NCBI GenBank assembly: GCA_030052745.1
Contig: JANBVO010000014.1
Span: 124,001 to 188,000 of the forward strand
Direction: 5' to 3'
Length of the DNA: 64,000 bases
Origin: Pleurostoma richardsiae
Taxonomy: Eukaryota > Ascomycota > Sordariomycetes > Calosphaeriales > Pleurostomataceae
Position numbers and translations under genes: made by a program. Shown here one piece after another: positions 43,594 to 56,000 of this stretch. Under the pieces are notes generated by a model, which saw only the letters and a list, made by a program, of their open reading frames with translations, ran no database searches and was not told the DNA's origin. Position 1 is the first letter of the stretch, and every line of letters begins with the position of its first letter.

Positions 43594-45723
43594 TAGTCCC
43601 TCGTGCTTGACGAGGGCCCTGTAACGTATCTCATGTGTAACATTAAAGCATGCTTTTTGGTCAGGGAAAGGGAGACGCGGCGTGTCTTGTTTTTTGCCCT
43701 TCTTTTCTGCGCTTTCTGATGTTGCTATTGAATGGGCGGGGAGCAGATTGCTGTGTTACCACGGGGGGAATGGCGCGCTGGAGTTGGTCTCTCGGTCAAC
43801 TTAGTCTGCCAATGTGGGTGGCTATGGAGTTGCGAGGGACTTTTCGGTGGGAAGGGTACGGGATTGGCACTATTGCTTTCTTAGTTTGTGGTTTCGTTGC
43901 AGTGTAGTGGTATATGTGTAGCCTACGAAACATGCTGGAGGTTGCTCCTGTTTTGATGACCCACGGCTGGTGAAGACCTCGCGTCGATGTTGGCGTATCG
44001 GGCACGATGACTAGCTGCGCCTGTGTCGCCATACTTGGGAGGACTCGTCGCTGTCCCTGCGACGAACCAGCGGCCCTCATTTTACATTTCGATATTTGTT
44101 TAGGAGGAGAAAAAGAGGAGAGAGTCGAGAGAGACACAGGGTGCGCTCGAACGAAGGGCAAAAAGAATCGCCTGAGCGACCGGAAAAGTCCTAGTTTTTT
44201 TCCTCATGGGGAGCCATTTAATGGACGTGTGCACGTTTAACGTGGCCACCGACGTCTAGTGGCATTGCGTGGTTCTGATGGTCCTGTCCCGTTGTAGACT
44301 TTTGCTCCCTTTTCGATCCTATACGTGAAGGTTGAGTTCGGATGGACAGAACTCCGGCGGTGAATGCCTGCACTTTCAAGATGCATTGGTGCCTGACGGC
44401 GGCTGGTGACGACTTTTAAGACATATCTACTTGATAATTTTGCCTGAGAGATGGATAGCTGGGTATATGAACATGCTTGCTCTTCCCATCGGGATATACG
44501 GGCACTCTTCTCCCCCTCTCTGAGGATGTCTCCAGCGCTGTTGATGTTCTCTAGTCTGACATCACATTGGGCATTTTCCACCACAAGTCTTGCCTGGGAG
44601 CAAGCCAAGTCATCCATGTTTTCCATTCCCAGATATCTGTCAAACCAGTACGGCGTGACCATGTCTTTTTTCTGCTCCCTGCGGTCTCTCCCTACAGAGC
44701 CTCTGAACCACCAGACGGCTACCATCGACGCAGCCGTATCGAACCACATATAGGGACGGACGACTAATTATGCAAGTCATAGCGTCTTGAGCTGAGGCGA
44801 AAAGATAGCTAGAAGCTCGCACACCTCGCCTCGCCTAGAGGGAAGACGGCGCCGAAAACCTTGCCTGCGTCAGGTAGTTTTACTCCGGACGGGAGTTGGC
44901 TCTTGTCTCGTTGATTGTTGTCCTCCGATCGGCCACGCTCACATCCCAATTGTTCCATCACATGTCCGGGTTTGGCCTGAAATGATTTCGACACCCGCCG
45001 CTCCATACATGGCGGAGTGAGCTGAGTGTAATGATAAAGAGGCACCGAGGTTCACCTGGCGCTGGCGAGTGACCGACCCTTCACATGATGGCAATAAGCA
45101 TCCTCCCGTCGGCAATGCTTCTAAGTCATGGTACCACAATCGTCTGTGCATCACAATTGCGCCAGGCCGGTCGTCGATGACTAGACTTCACCTAGTTTCT
45201 GTGTTACCACAATAAGGGCATGACCTTCACTTCTTCAGCTTCGTGGTGAGCAGCCCATCGTTGCACACGCAGTTGGATGCGGAAATGGGCGCGTCCATCT
45301 TCTCGACGACGTTGGCGCCGAGCGTGATGAAGCCATGGTGCGGGTGCGTCGCGGGTGGGCGAGTCCAGGGTAGGAGGAACAAGGGCGCATGGGTGCTATT
45401 GCAGGGGAGAAACGACGTAGTTAGCCTTCGGGTTCCTTCTAAGTCGTGGACTATAACGGCGATAGGTCTACTCGCGTGGGTAAGGGCCGCTTGGGGGACT
45501 GGGCTTGGGGTCGGAGAGTGGTCTCTGCAAGGGGGTTCTCGGTTGTCCGGTTCAAAGATAGCTTACTGCGCCGACGACAACTCACTCGAAAACAAATTCG
45601 TCGTATCTTTCATGTTATCGTCGTCATGCTGGTACAGTATTTGTACAACTTCCCCCCAAGCCTTGAACCCCGGACAAGACGCACGAAGAAAACAACCGCC
45701 GCTGAATTCGACAAGCAGGGCAC
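43594..45723. other. Convergent intergenic containing second repeat copy
   Basis: About 2.1 kb between two converging genes. The distinct element is the repeat copy at 44149–44332. A reverse open frame at 44237–44749 (170 codons) overlaps that repeat at its end and has no family motif, so it is not called. Confidence 0.5.
44149..44332 (+). repeat. Dispersed ~180-bp repeat, copy B
   Basis: Same-orientation match to 30314–30493. The conserved core includes CATGGGGAGCCATTTAATGG and continues through GGCATTGCGTGGTTCTGATG. Flanks on both sides are unrelated to those of copy A. In copy B the T-run is two bases longer and one base is missing in the GTTT(C)AACG segment. Nature unknown. Confidence 0.85.
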
Positions 45724-48010
45724 TCACCAGCACTCCCACTTCTGCCCGCCCATGGCGACCAGCCTGTTGAACAGCTCGTCCCGCAGCGGCAGTGCCGTGA
45801 TCTTGTACGTCTCCCCCGTCTTGGTCACGATCTCCAGCCCGTCCGACACCCCGCGCTCCAGCGACCAGCCGACCACCAGCTTCGACTTCCACCCGTAGCC
45901 CCCGAACTTCTTGAGCTCCACGATGTCCGACACCGCCACCGTCCACAGCGGGTGCAGGTCCTGCCTGTTGGCCGTCCCGGTCTTGTCGATCGTGGAGTCG
46001 GTGCTGAACGCCACGCAGGGGATGGTCGCCGACGTCGTGATGTAGACGTGACCCTTGCTGCCCTCGTGCCGGCCCTTGAACTCCACCGGCCCGGACGTGA
46101 GGCTGGCTCCCTTGGGCTCCACGACGCCCAGCCGGTTCTTGGCGTGTCTGCTGCCCATCTTGGCCCGCACGGTGTCCTCGGCAATGGCCGTCTTGACGGC
46201 GCCCTTGGTCGTGCCCTTGAAGAAGCCCAGGATCTTGCTGCCCTTCTTGCCGTGCTTAGCGTTCTTGGCCGCGTCGATGTCGGGCCCGCCCGTCTCGTGC
46301 GCCGTCGTGGGATCGTGTTCGATAGCCGAGCTGATCTCTTCGTCCGTCGCGTTCAGGGGCGGCTCCGCGCTCGCAGACCGGAGCTGCTCGTCCGTGAGCT
46401 CGGCGGGTTCCTCTGGCGGTGCGTCGGTGATGCGAGGAGGAGGGGGCAGCGGCGCCTTGTTGGCCTCTCCTATCCGCAGGAGCGTGATGGTCAGCTGTGC
46501 GTTAGTTGGGACGCCCTTGAGCAAGGTGTTGCGCAGCTCAAGGAGCCGCTGCCAGTTGGGGAATTTGCGGTTCAGGAGCTCCAGGCCGCGTGAAATGACG
46601 GGGTCGCCGAAGAAGCCAAAGCCGACACCGAAGGTGACACCCTTCATGAACATGTATGAGGTGACGAAAAGCGAGATGAGAAGAAGAGGGGCCACGACAA
46701 TAGCGAGCCGAATACGGGCCGTGTTCTGGGGGAAGGGTCGCGTGGGGGACAGTGCACTTTGTCGTGTCAGTACAGCTCCAGGACGGCACACATAGACGCG
46801 AGAAGGCTGGACTTACTTGGCAAAGCGTTCCCAGGTGTCAGTGGCGTAAGCCATGCCGTGCATGATGGGCCGCATCTTGGTCCACATGGCTGTTTCCATA
46901 GGGACCTTGGTCTTATCGTGGTGTGCGCCGGGCTTGCCTCCGTCCGCCTTGTTTTTGGCATCTGCGGCACTGACAGCCACTGCCGTCGGGTCGGGCGCAG
47001 CATCAGCTGCCGCGCCGTCTCCAGTGGCGTCGGGCTCTCCCTGCGGGTGCTTGCCAGTAGCACTGCTCAGCGCGACAGAAGCGATGCCGTTGACGAAGTT
47101 GCTAGCCTCCTGCTCAACTGCCTCACCCTTGTGGTTCTCAGGGGCTCCGGTGACGCTGTCGTGGCTGCCGAGCACGCCAGACTTGGGCTTCTGCACGCCA
47201 CCCGATTTTGTGTCGACGAGCGGCAAGGGCGCTGGTGGGAAGAGAATCGGGCGCGAGGGAGGATAGACGATGAGTGTGATGAGGGTGGTGCAGAGGAGAG
47301 GGACTACCATGTCAAACACCCAGGCAGTGAAATAGGCCTGTTTCCTCGTTAGCTCTCTGCCGTTAGGGTTGAGAAGGCGAGGATACGGCTTACTGCTGCG
47401 AACCATGCTGTCCGCCTGGTCTCTCGCCATGACCTGAGGCGCGCAATGTGTTTCACGGCCGCTAAGACGCCGACGATTATGGTCATGTACAGCCGCTCGA
47501 TATTAGCTCTCAGCTTGTCTGGCGAGAACTCTTCCTCGTCTGCGATGTTCAGATCCAGGCCGCCAGGGACAGGGTTGGGGATGGCCTTGACATGGTACAT
47601 TTGCTGATGCCCTCGTTAGCTATTGGGCCGTCCGCATGTAGCCTGGCTGGAAGTTATCGACGTACCTTATTAAAGCGGCGGATCAGCATCCACAGGTCTT
47701 CGTTGTTCATCCCGCCGACTAGGGGACTGGCAATCTCCTCTTTGGCCTCGTTCCATCCCAGATCCGCTACATCGGCGGTGCCCGGCTTATGCTGCAGCTG
47801 GGCCACGCCCTTCTCCTCGTGATCGTCTGTCGCCAATGCGTGCGACAGAGACGGGTCTTCGAGGAGTGTCTGGGCTTCTTCCGTCTTGCCGGGCTCGGTG
47901 ACGGGATGCGTGTCCGCAGGGATTGGGAGCAGGTCTTTGATGGCGGACCCCGCCCCGGTGTCGCCAGAGACGGGGTTGGCCGGCTTAGAGCCCTCATCGG
48001 CTCTTTCCAT
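45724..48010 (-). CDS. DUF3292-family membrane protein
   Basis: Exons complement(47666..48010), complement(47394..47603), complement(46817..47337) and complement(45724..46756) give 702 aa. Splicing rebuilds the conserved string RRFNKQMYHVKAIPNP. Further family landmarks are GGLDLNIADEEEFSPDKLRA, HIARLRSWRETRRT, YFTAWVFDMVVPLL and the C-terminal half with HPLWTVAVSDIVELKKFGGYG ending in QKWECW. Membrane segments are seen near residues 140–160, 190–215 and in IRLAIVVAPLLLISLFVTSY. Between them are long charged or Pro-rich linkers. The C-terminal domain resembles a PH/GRAM-like beta fold. Fungal-specific; function unknown. A gtgagt follows the last Trp codon by chance or as an unused donor; I keep the stop there. 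Confidence 0.85.
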
Positions 48011-49517
48011 GTTGGGCTTCCCTCTCTGAATATCTTCCGTTTGGTGGTGTTGTCGATATCGTCGAGGTGTCGTTCACGAGGTTTCAGGAGGCAAGGAAGA
48101 GGGAGGCAGAAGGGTATAGTAGCATTGGGAGAGAGGGACTGGGTTAGGTGAATTTAGGTAAATAGATAGGGAGTTATAGGCAAAACCTGATATATCCTCC
48201 TCGTCCTCGATCATCATCGCCCTCTCCTCTCTGTGCCCGCGGAATGCCGCTCAGGCTGTCAGGCCCGCGCATGACGTCGATGGCTGCCACCTTCCCGGGT
48301 ATTTTGGGAGCTGTGACGCACGAGCGATCCTTTAGTGTCCGCTGCTCTGTCCTTCAGTGGCACCAGTGGCCCACGATCTCCAAATGTCTTGCACAAATGC
48401 GCCATAGCGGGAGCTCCATCTCCATCGACGGCGCGGCGCTAAGTCATGAAGAACACAGAACCCACAGCGGGCTCTTGTGGCTCTTCATCACGTCTGCCGC
48501 GTCACGGCCGGTCTGTGGGGAATGCAGAAGTCTCTCAAGCATAGCACAGCCACGCCAGCCGTGAGTCTTTGGTGAGCCGTGCGATTGAATTGCGTAGAAT
48601 CTTCCACGACATACCTACCACTCTAGGTAGCTGCATGGGGTACAGTAGTACTGAAGTGTAGGCGTCGTCCGGCGGACATTAACCGCGTACACAGGACATC
48701 AAGCCTTATCAGAGAGACAGCCCAGGCATCTCAGCAGCTCCAGTCCAGTTATAGTGAACAAGACGGTTCAATCGCGAAGGAGAGAAGAGAGTCTCTCATC
48801 TTCGGCGTCGATTGGGTAGCCCTGCATGCTTGCCGTACACTCTCAGAACTGTACACGTCGCAAGCAAGTTCGTGACGGCTGCAGGTTCGCAACTCCCGGG
48901 CGGGATCGACACCGGGATTGCGTCAGTGCTTCCCGCGCCCGATCCGAGATCTAGACAGACCCGCATAAGGGAGAGATGCTGGGGGTGAGCTGACGCCCCC
49001 AAAGGCTTCCTTTACTTTCTGTCCATCCTCTTCCCTGTCGCCGGTGTCCTTGGCTTCCGAGGTCCGGAATACCTCTCCACTCTAGACAGAATGACCACCA
49101 GAACGGCAACCGGGGTACGGTAACCAGGCCGGTCCCACATGTTCCTTCTGTTGCTGCAGGGGTAAATTGCGCTGCCGATGAAGGCGTCGCGCGGAAAAAC
49201 AAACCGACGAACAGCTGAGCTAATCTGTGACGCCATGACTACCACATCCTGACCATGACACTCTCGCCGCCGCCGTTGTAGCCGCACATCGACGCCGTTT
49301 TTCAAGGGAGCAGAGCCCCCGTTTCTGTGGACAATGGAGTCTCTCCGGAACACAAAGAGAGCGGTTGTCCTCCTGAACTGGTTGACTTATCCGTGCCTAC
49401 GTACTCTACCTCCCTAGCTGCGAGTGAGTGCATACCGATAGCTTTACGAAACCCCCAACGTTGATCGCGTCCTTCTGCCCTGACAACGGCGACCCAAGAC
49501 GAGAGGTATCAACCGCC
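48011..49517. promoter_or_regulatory. Divergent promoter region, DUF3292 / mannose-6-phosphate isomerase
   Basis: About 1.5 kb between divergent starts. Short open frames (48244–48564, 49012–49353 reverse) have no motif. No RNA gene was recognised. Confidence 0.4.
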
Positions 49518-50844
49518 ATGACGACAACGCGGGTCTTCCAGCTCAGCGGCAGCTGCAACAACTACCCGTGGGGCAAGCAGGGGAAGCAGTCGCTCGCCGC
49601 GCAGCTCTGCGCCCGGACGCCGGACACGGGATTCCAGATCAAGGATGACGAGCGCTACTCGGAGATGTGGTTCGGCGACTATCCCGACTTCCCCGCCCGC
49701 GTGCTCAAGACCGGCGAACCCCTTAAGGATGCCTTGCAGAAGAACAAGGAGACGCTGCTGGGGAAGAAGGTGATCAATGAGCTGGACGGCCAGCTTCCTT
49801 TCTTACCAAAGGTATGTCATGGCATGCATCCGCATAACCGTGCCGCGCCGCAATTCCGCAACAGCACTGACAGGACGTTCCGCTCTGCAGATCCTGTCTA
49901 TCGCGAAGGCATTGCCTCTGCAAATCCACCCGAACAAGGAACTGGCGGCGAAGCTGCACGCCAAGGATCCCGATAACTTCACCGACCCCAACCACAAACC
50001 CGAGATTGCCGTCGCTCTCTCAAAATTCGAGGTCTTTGGGGGCTGGAAGCAGCTGTCAGAAATCGAGCCGCTATTCAAGCTTTGTGATGCCCTCGGCCAG
50101 TTCGTGCCCAAGGGCACGAGCAAGTGGACGGACGAGACCCTCCGGCAGGTGACCAAGTCCATGCTGAAGGCCGATGAGGCAACCGTCAAGTCCATCGAGG
50201 AGGGGCTCTCGAAAATCCCCAAGTCTGACCTGGACAAGTTCGGCGCAGGCTACATCCTCGACCTGCTCCCCCGGCTGCAGTCGCAGTACGGCCCGCAGGA
50301 CCCGGGCTCCCTCGTGGCGCTCACATGCATGAACTTCATGGTCTTGTCGCCCCTCGACGCCATCTACATACCCGCCGATGGCATCCACGCCTACCTCTCC
50401 GGCAACATCGTTGAGTGCATGGCGCGCAGCAACAACGTTCTCAACGCCGGCTTCTGCCCGCCCGCCGACCGCAACAGCGCCGACCTGTTCGCCTCCGCGC
50501 TGACCTTCCAGCCGCACAGCGCGAGCGACCTCATCCTCTCCAGCCAGGTCAGCAAGCGCAGCAGCACGGGCAAGACCCGCGTGTACCGCCCACCCATGGC
50601 CGAGTTCGACATGCTGGTCGCGTCGCTGGGGGCAGGCGAGGGCGACGAGCTTGCGCCGACCGAGGGGCCGGGCGTCCTGATCGTCACGCAGGGCAGTGGC
50701 GTCATGAAGGGGGACCAGGCGAGCAGCGACTCGAGCGCGGCGGAGTTTGAGCTGAGGGAGGGCTTCATCTACTTCGTCGCGCCGGGGGTCAAGTTGAAGT
50801 GGGAGACGGCCGGCGGCATGCAGGTGTTTATGGCTGCTGTATAG
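49518..50844 (+). CDS. Mannose-6-phosphate isomerase (type I)
   Basis: Exons 49518..49811 and 49891..50844 give 415 aa, typical for the eukaryotic zinc enzyme. It interconverts fructose-6-phosphate and mannose-6-phosphate and supplies GDP-mannose for cell-wall mannan and protein glycosylation in the cytosol. Visible landmarks: NNYPWGKQG at the start, ERYSEMWFGDYP, and the spliced KILSIAKALPLQIHPNKELA with Gln and His of the zinc site. HKPEIAVALSKFEVFGGW holds the Glu ligand and YIPADGIHAYLSGNIVECMA the second His with the family signature. The start at 49518 (gccATGa) gives the expected MTTTRVFQLSGSCNNY. Homologues: yeast PMI40, Aspergillus manA. Confidence 0.95.
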
Positions 50845-53081
50845 GCGATAGATTCGTCCGAGACGGAAGCTGAGGGCTAATATCGGGTGCGATGACGGCG
50901 CTCGCGTGTCGGTCAGTGATTAATAGAATATCTACTGTTTATGGCCTTAGGTGGGAGAGTGGATATGAGGAGGCTTATATCTGTGTCCCGTCATCATCCG
51001 CCAAGCAATCTCGGGATACTTTTGAGGGCTCGTGTGGCTGCTTGTCGGGACTGTCGAATGGGGTAGTGTTTCGGCTGTCCGCATATCTATAAACAGCGAG
51101 AAGAGGTGTACGAGAGGCCATGGCCTTAGACTGCATAGGTACTGAACCCATGAGTGTACACTGTACATTCGAACGTGAGGACAGCAGAAGCAAAAGCCAA
51201 TTCAAACAAGATCGAGGTGCTGATTCAGTGCCCCCTTGTGATATTGCCATCCAGAGTAGATTCACCCGGATTGGCCAGCCCCGAGCCAGGTGGTATAGAC
51301 AGCAAGCCCTCGGGTGCTTCATTGGCATCTGGATGGAATGTGAAAGAGGAGAAGTCACCCTGAGCGCAGCAAATGAGAAGCTCGCTAAAGGCGACGTCAT
51401 ACAGCCCGTATCCTGTCATGACATCGGCTTCTGAAGGCGTGTAGCCGGGGGTCTAAAGGATGAAGATGGGGATGTAACGACATGGGACGCTATGTTTCTG
51501 GAGTACTATCCGCTTTGGGCGCACGAAAGTCTCGTCATAATGGATCATGGAGGCTTATTAAGACCGAGGAGGACGGGAGATGAAGATAGGACTGGCTATT
51601 AGGCGAAGGTAAGGACAGTGAAAGCTGCAGGGCTCCGGGGTGGAGAGGGCGGCTGGACTGAGCTGCAGGTCTATTTCAGGGCCGAGAACTTAATAGCGCC
51701 GGGAGCTTGATCAAGCTTAACTGTGCCTAACTAGTGGGTCTAACAGCCCCCCTGGCTCTTCGGTTATCATCATCTCCCATCTCTTTCAGATCCCAAGACC
51801 TGGCCACACTCATACCTGCAGATTACGACTCTTTATCACATCTAACTACCTTGTTGGTTGATATCTGCAACGACACTCCTTCGCGGTCTTGCGGTGGTCC
51901 AGTCTTCCTTGCACAAGCGTGCCAAGCTGTCAATACTAGTTTGCAATCCTGAGCAACGTCGAAGCTGCATCCTGTGAGAAGGCTTGGGTCCGTACTCCTA
52001 GCCTGTTTCTTACTTTGGCCCTTTCTGCTTCTCCTCTCACAAACATCGGCTGCATCGCATCAAGATGCGGTCACGGACGCTGGTTGGGTTGGATACGGAC
52101 CGGGGGGCGTCAAGAGGCGTCCAGTGTCGTCAAGATAGAGGCGCAGACTAAATGCTTAATTTCCACATCACGCCTCTTGGCAGGGGGGCTGCCAAGGTTC
52201 CAAGGCTTTTCCATCTGCAGAGAGTCTAGGCCTCTGGATGAGTGATCCGTGCTCGTTATCTTCCGACCCGACATCGCCGGGCACGCGGCAGCGCGCAGCA
52301 CGCGAATCAGCTGCTTGATGCAATCCACAAGTTCCCCTGGGGCCCGGATTAATGCAATGCAAGACGCTGCAGTTAGGAAGGCCCGTTATGAGGAGGCGCA
52401 CCGGGTACCTGCTCCGCGTGCAACCGACTGCCAGGGGAAACCGCACTATTGATGCAGCTGCAGCGCTTGCCCCTGACTCGCCCAGCCACCAGCACCTCGG
52501 CGAGGGACACCAGAAAACAATGCCATTTTGGGATATCGAGTCCATTGGGGTGAAGTACCCGGCGTTGACTCGATCCAGAGACGTTGAGGTTTGCCCCCAC
52601 GCGGTAGTTCTTCTGGTCCCAACCGTCTACAACCCCAGTTGCACTTCGAAAAAGCGCTACGCGCCCTACTCGTTTCCCCCTTGCAGGTTAGCGACTCAAT
52701 AGATCGCAGCTGAAACCGACAGCAGAAGAAAACTATAACCACTTTACCATGATATCCCGGTCATCTTTCCGGTCGAGGTCTCAGAGGTGATGTCGTCAGC
52801 CCTACCCGTGGTGGACATGACCTGCTCATCCCGGTTCCACTTTGGTCCTTCTGCGCTGGGATTCTACGCCGGTCTTACACACCCAGTCTAGGCTGGTCTG
52901 GAAGCTATGAAAGATCATGGCTCCCAGATTTCTCTGCGTGGGGGGGCTGATGTTCTCCTTCTTCTTCACCAACCGCCGTCGTTCGTTTAGTAGTGCCTCT
53001 TCACTGGCACGGGGTCTGGCGTTCTTGGGTAGTTTTGAGACCAAGTTTTGTCTCGTTCACTCGTTTTAATACTGTGGCACT
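50845..53081. other. Intergenic, no gene seen
   Basis: About 2.2 kb. Open frames such as 50975–51400 (reverse) and 52168–52545 (reverse) overlap others on both strands and show no motif. The part from about 52700 is probably the promoter of the multicopper oxidase fusion gene. Confidence 0.5.
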
Positions 53082-56000
53082 ATGAGATCGTCACTCTTTG
53101 CATCGCTGGCGGCAGTCTTGCCAGCCTTGGTGCGGTCTCTCAGTCCCACTGATGAGTATCAAGATGCGGTATGCTTCGTCCAGAGACACATCGCCTCCAG
53201 TATTGTGCGGACTCTCGTGCTGACTATCGCGCAGGACGTCCCCCAGTCGGGCTACTTGCCCAACCACAACTTGGAACCGGCCACGTTGAGCACGTTCAAG
53301 TTGACTTGGTCAAAGCAGTTTAATACGGCCGAGGTGTTCTATGCCAAGCCTCTCACTTACACCCCCAGCGGCTACTCCTCCGAGCTGGTCATCCTCGCCT
53401 CTAACCAGAACGTTCTCCGTGTTCTGGACGGACTCACGGGTACCGTTCTGTTCACGCGCATTCTTGACCCTCCCTTCCAGGCTAGCGACAGCCAGTGCGG
53501 TGACATTCCGAACATGATTGGCATCACTGGAACACCGCTCATCGATCCGGCTACGGACATCATGTACTTCTACTCTAAAGGCTACAAGAACGGCGCCACC
53601 GGTCCCGTGAACACTATTAGTGGTAGGTGTCCCTACGCAGGAGCAGCAGAGCTGCTTTACTAACTAGAAACTGTAGGGCAGTACAAGCTGTACGCTGTGA
53701 AGATCCCTACTCTGGAAGACGTCGCCGGCTTCCCCGTCAGCCTGGAGGGCCACTTCGCCAACAACGACAACACGCGCTACTTTGTCGGAGGCACGGTTCT
53801 GCAGCGGCCTGGCCTCGCTGTGCTGGGTGATTCCATCGTTGCAGGCTTCGGAGGGCATTGCGACAATTTCAACTACACCGGCATGCTTGTCACTGCAAGC
53901 AAAACAAGCGGGAAGATCACCAACGTCCAGGCAATGGTGGCAAGTCCTGGTACGTGTTTGTACTCGCCCTGCTGATCGCTGATGGGTTAACTTGCTGGTA
54001 CAGGAGCCCCATCACCTCAGCCGACAGACATCACCGTCCAGCAGGGTGGCAAGGCCGGTATCTGGGCATCTGGCATGGGTATCGCCGTCGACGCACCCAA
54101 TAACCGGGTCTTCTTCGCCACCGGGTATGCTCGCCCTGTCCCCTGACAGCAATTATGAGCAACACAAACCCATGCTGACTAACTCAGGAACGGCCGCGGA
54201 GCAGGCGTCAACGGCGCGGGACTATCCGTCAGCGGCAAGATCCCCATCAGCACCCTCGAGCAGGTTGTGGCCAACTTCGCGGTCGACGGCGCTGGAGGAC
54301 TGACGCAGAAGGATTACTTCGAGCCCTACGAGTACGACAACCTGAACGGTGCCGATAAGGACTTTGGCTCTTCTGGAGTCACGCTGCTGGACCCGAACCC
54401 TTTCTCCGGTGGCGGCGTGAGCCGACTCGCCGTTGCAGCGGGAAAGAATGGCAAGGTATGATTGTCCTAGCCGTGGAGAAAGCAGATATCGACTCCTTGC
54501 AGAGCTGGGTGGCTAACAGAACCTTACTAGGTCTATGTCATGGACGCCGATAATCTTGGAGGTTTCAAAATGGGTGAGTTCCTGTGGCAGTCTTGGATTT
54601 CTATGAGACCCAGAGCTAACAACTCGCAGGCTCCGGAGGCGGTGACGGAGGTAAGCTGTTTTGGGCAATGTTGAGAAGCTGCACTCCTGACGCAGCAAAC
54701 AGTACTCCAGACCATCACCTACGGCACCTCCTTTTTCGGAGGAGTTGGCAGCTACCCATTAGAAGGCGGCTACATCTAGCAAGTCGAGTTCTTTCCTCCC
54801 GCTGACAACTTTCTAACGGACTCTCAGCGTTGTTCCGACGAGCGACTCTCTGTATGCCTATAAGTTCGGCTTCGACGCCAACGGGAAGCCGGTGTTCACG
54901 CAGGCTGGCAAGACGGCCCTGACTTTCGCCGGACAGTGTGTCCCGACAGTGACCAGTCTCAACGGAAAAGCTGGCAGTGGAATCGTAAGTTCCGGCCTGA
55001 CCGTTCACAGAATGTTGCTGACGTCGCATCTAGGTATGGCTATCCGACATCAACCAAGGTCTCGTAGCATATAACGCTGTCCCAGTCGGTGGAGTGTTAC
55101 AGCCGATCACGATCCCGTCTACGGGGAGACTCACCAAATTCCAGCGTCCTTCGTTCGGCAATCAGCGGGTGTACACGTCAAGCCAAAACAAGGTGTATGG
55201 GCTAGGCCCTCCTGTCGCCGTCTCGTCCAGCAGTTCGAGCGTCATTAGCTCAACCTCGAAGGCGACGAGCTCCAGCAGTACATCAACGTCGAAAGTGAGC
55301 TCGACGTCGTCTATGACGTCCTCAAACCCTGCCAGCTCGTCGACTTCCTCGAAGGCCTCTAGTAGCAGCCTGACAAGCTCGAGCAAGCTCACCAGCTCGA
55401 GTGCTACCTCTTCGAAGATCTCCAGTAGCAGTCTGGGTAGTTCGTCTACTCTCACTAGCTCAAGTGCTACTTCATCGAAGTTGTCTTCAACAATATCCGT
55501 AATCTCGTCGTCATCCATAAGGCCGTCGTCATCCTCTACATCAAAGATATCGTCAACTGCGTCCTCGTCCACTTCCAAATTATCGAGCTCATCATCCAAG
55601 TTATCTTCCTCAACCTTCTCTTCAACACTAGTCACGAGTACAATTAAGTCGTCCAGTATCTCGTCGGAAACGTCCAGCAAGACTAGTTCCGCTGTCTCAA
55701 CCCCGACTATCCCAGCCGGTAAGTTGAGGACGTACAACTGGAACATCACGTGGGTCAGGGGTGCCCCAGATGGAGTTGCACGACCCTTCGTCGGCATCAA
55801 CGGCCAGTGGCCATGCCCACCATTGGAGGTCAATCTCGGCGACACCATCAAGATCAACGTGTACAACGCACTTGGGAATGAGAGCACTGCCATTCACTTC
55901 CACGGCATTTTCCAAGAGGGTACCAATTTCGAGGACGGCCCAGCTATGGTCACGCAATGTCCCATCCCGCCAGGCGAGATTTTTGTCTACCAATTCAAGA

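Noticed and set aside
44237-44749. 170-codon reverse frame downstream of the ApsB-like gene
   Set aside because: Runs into the dispersed repeat and has no recognisable motif; kept only as a remote possibility of a gene remnant.
45724-45760. Extra terminal intron in the DUF3292 gene (gtgagt after the last Trp codon)
   Set aside because: The family commonly ends at this Trp; no good short final exon was found downstream.
55162-55893. 243-codon reverse frame rich in Asp/Glu/Val/Leu
   Set aside because: It is the complement of the Ser-rich linker of the oxidase fusion gene.
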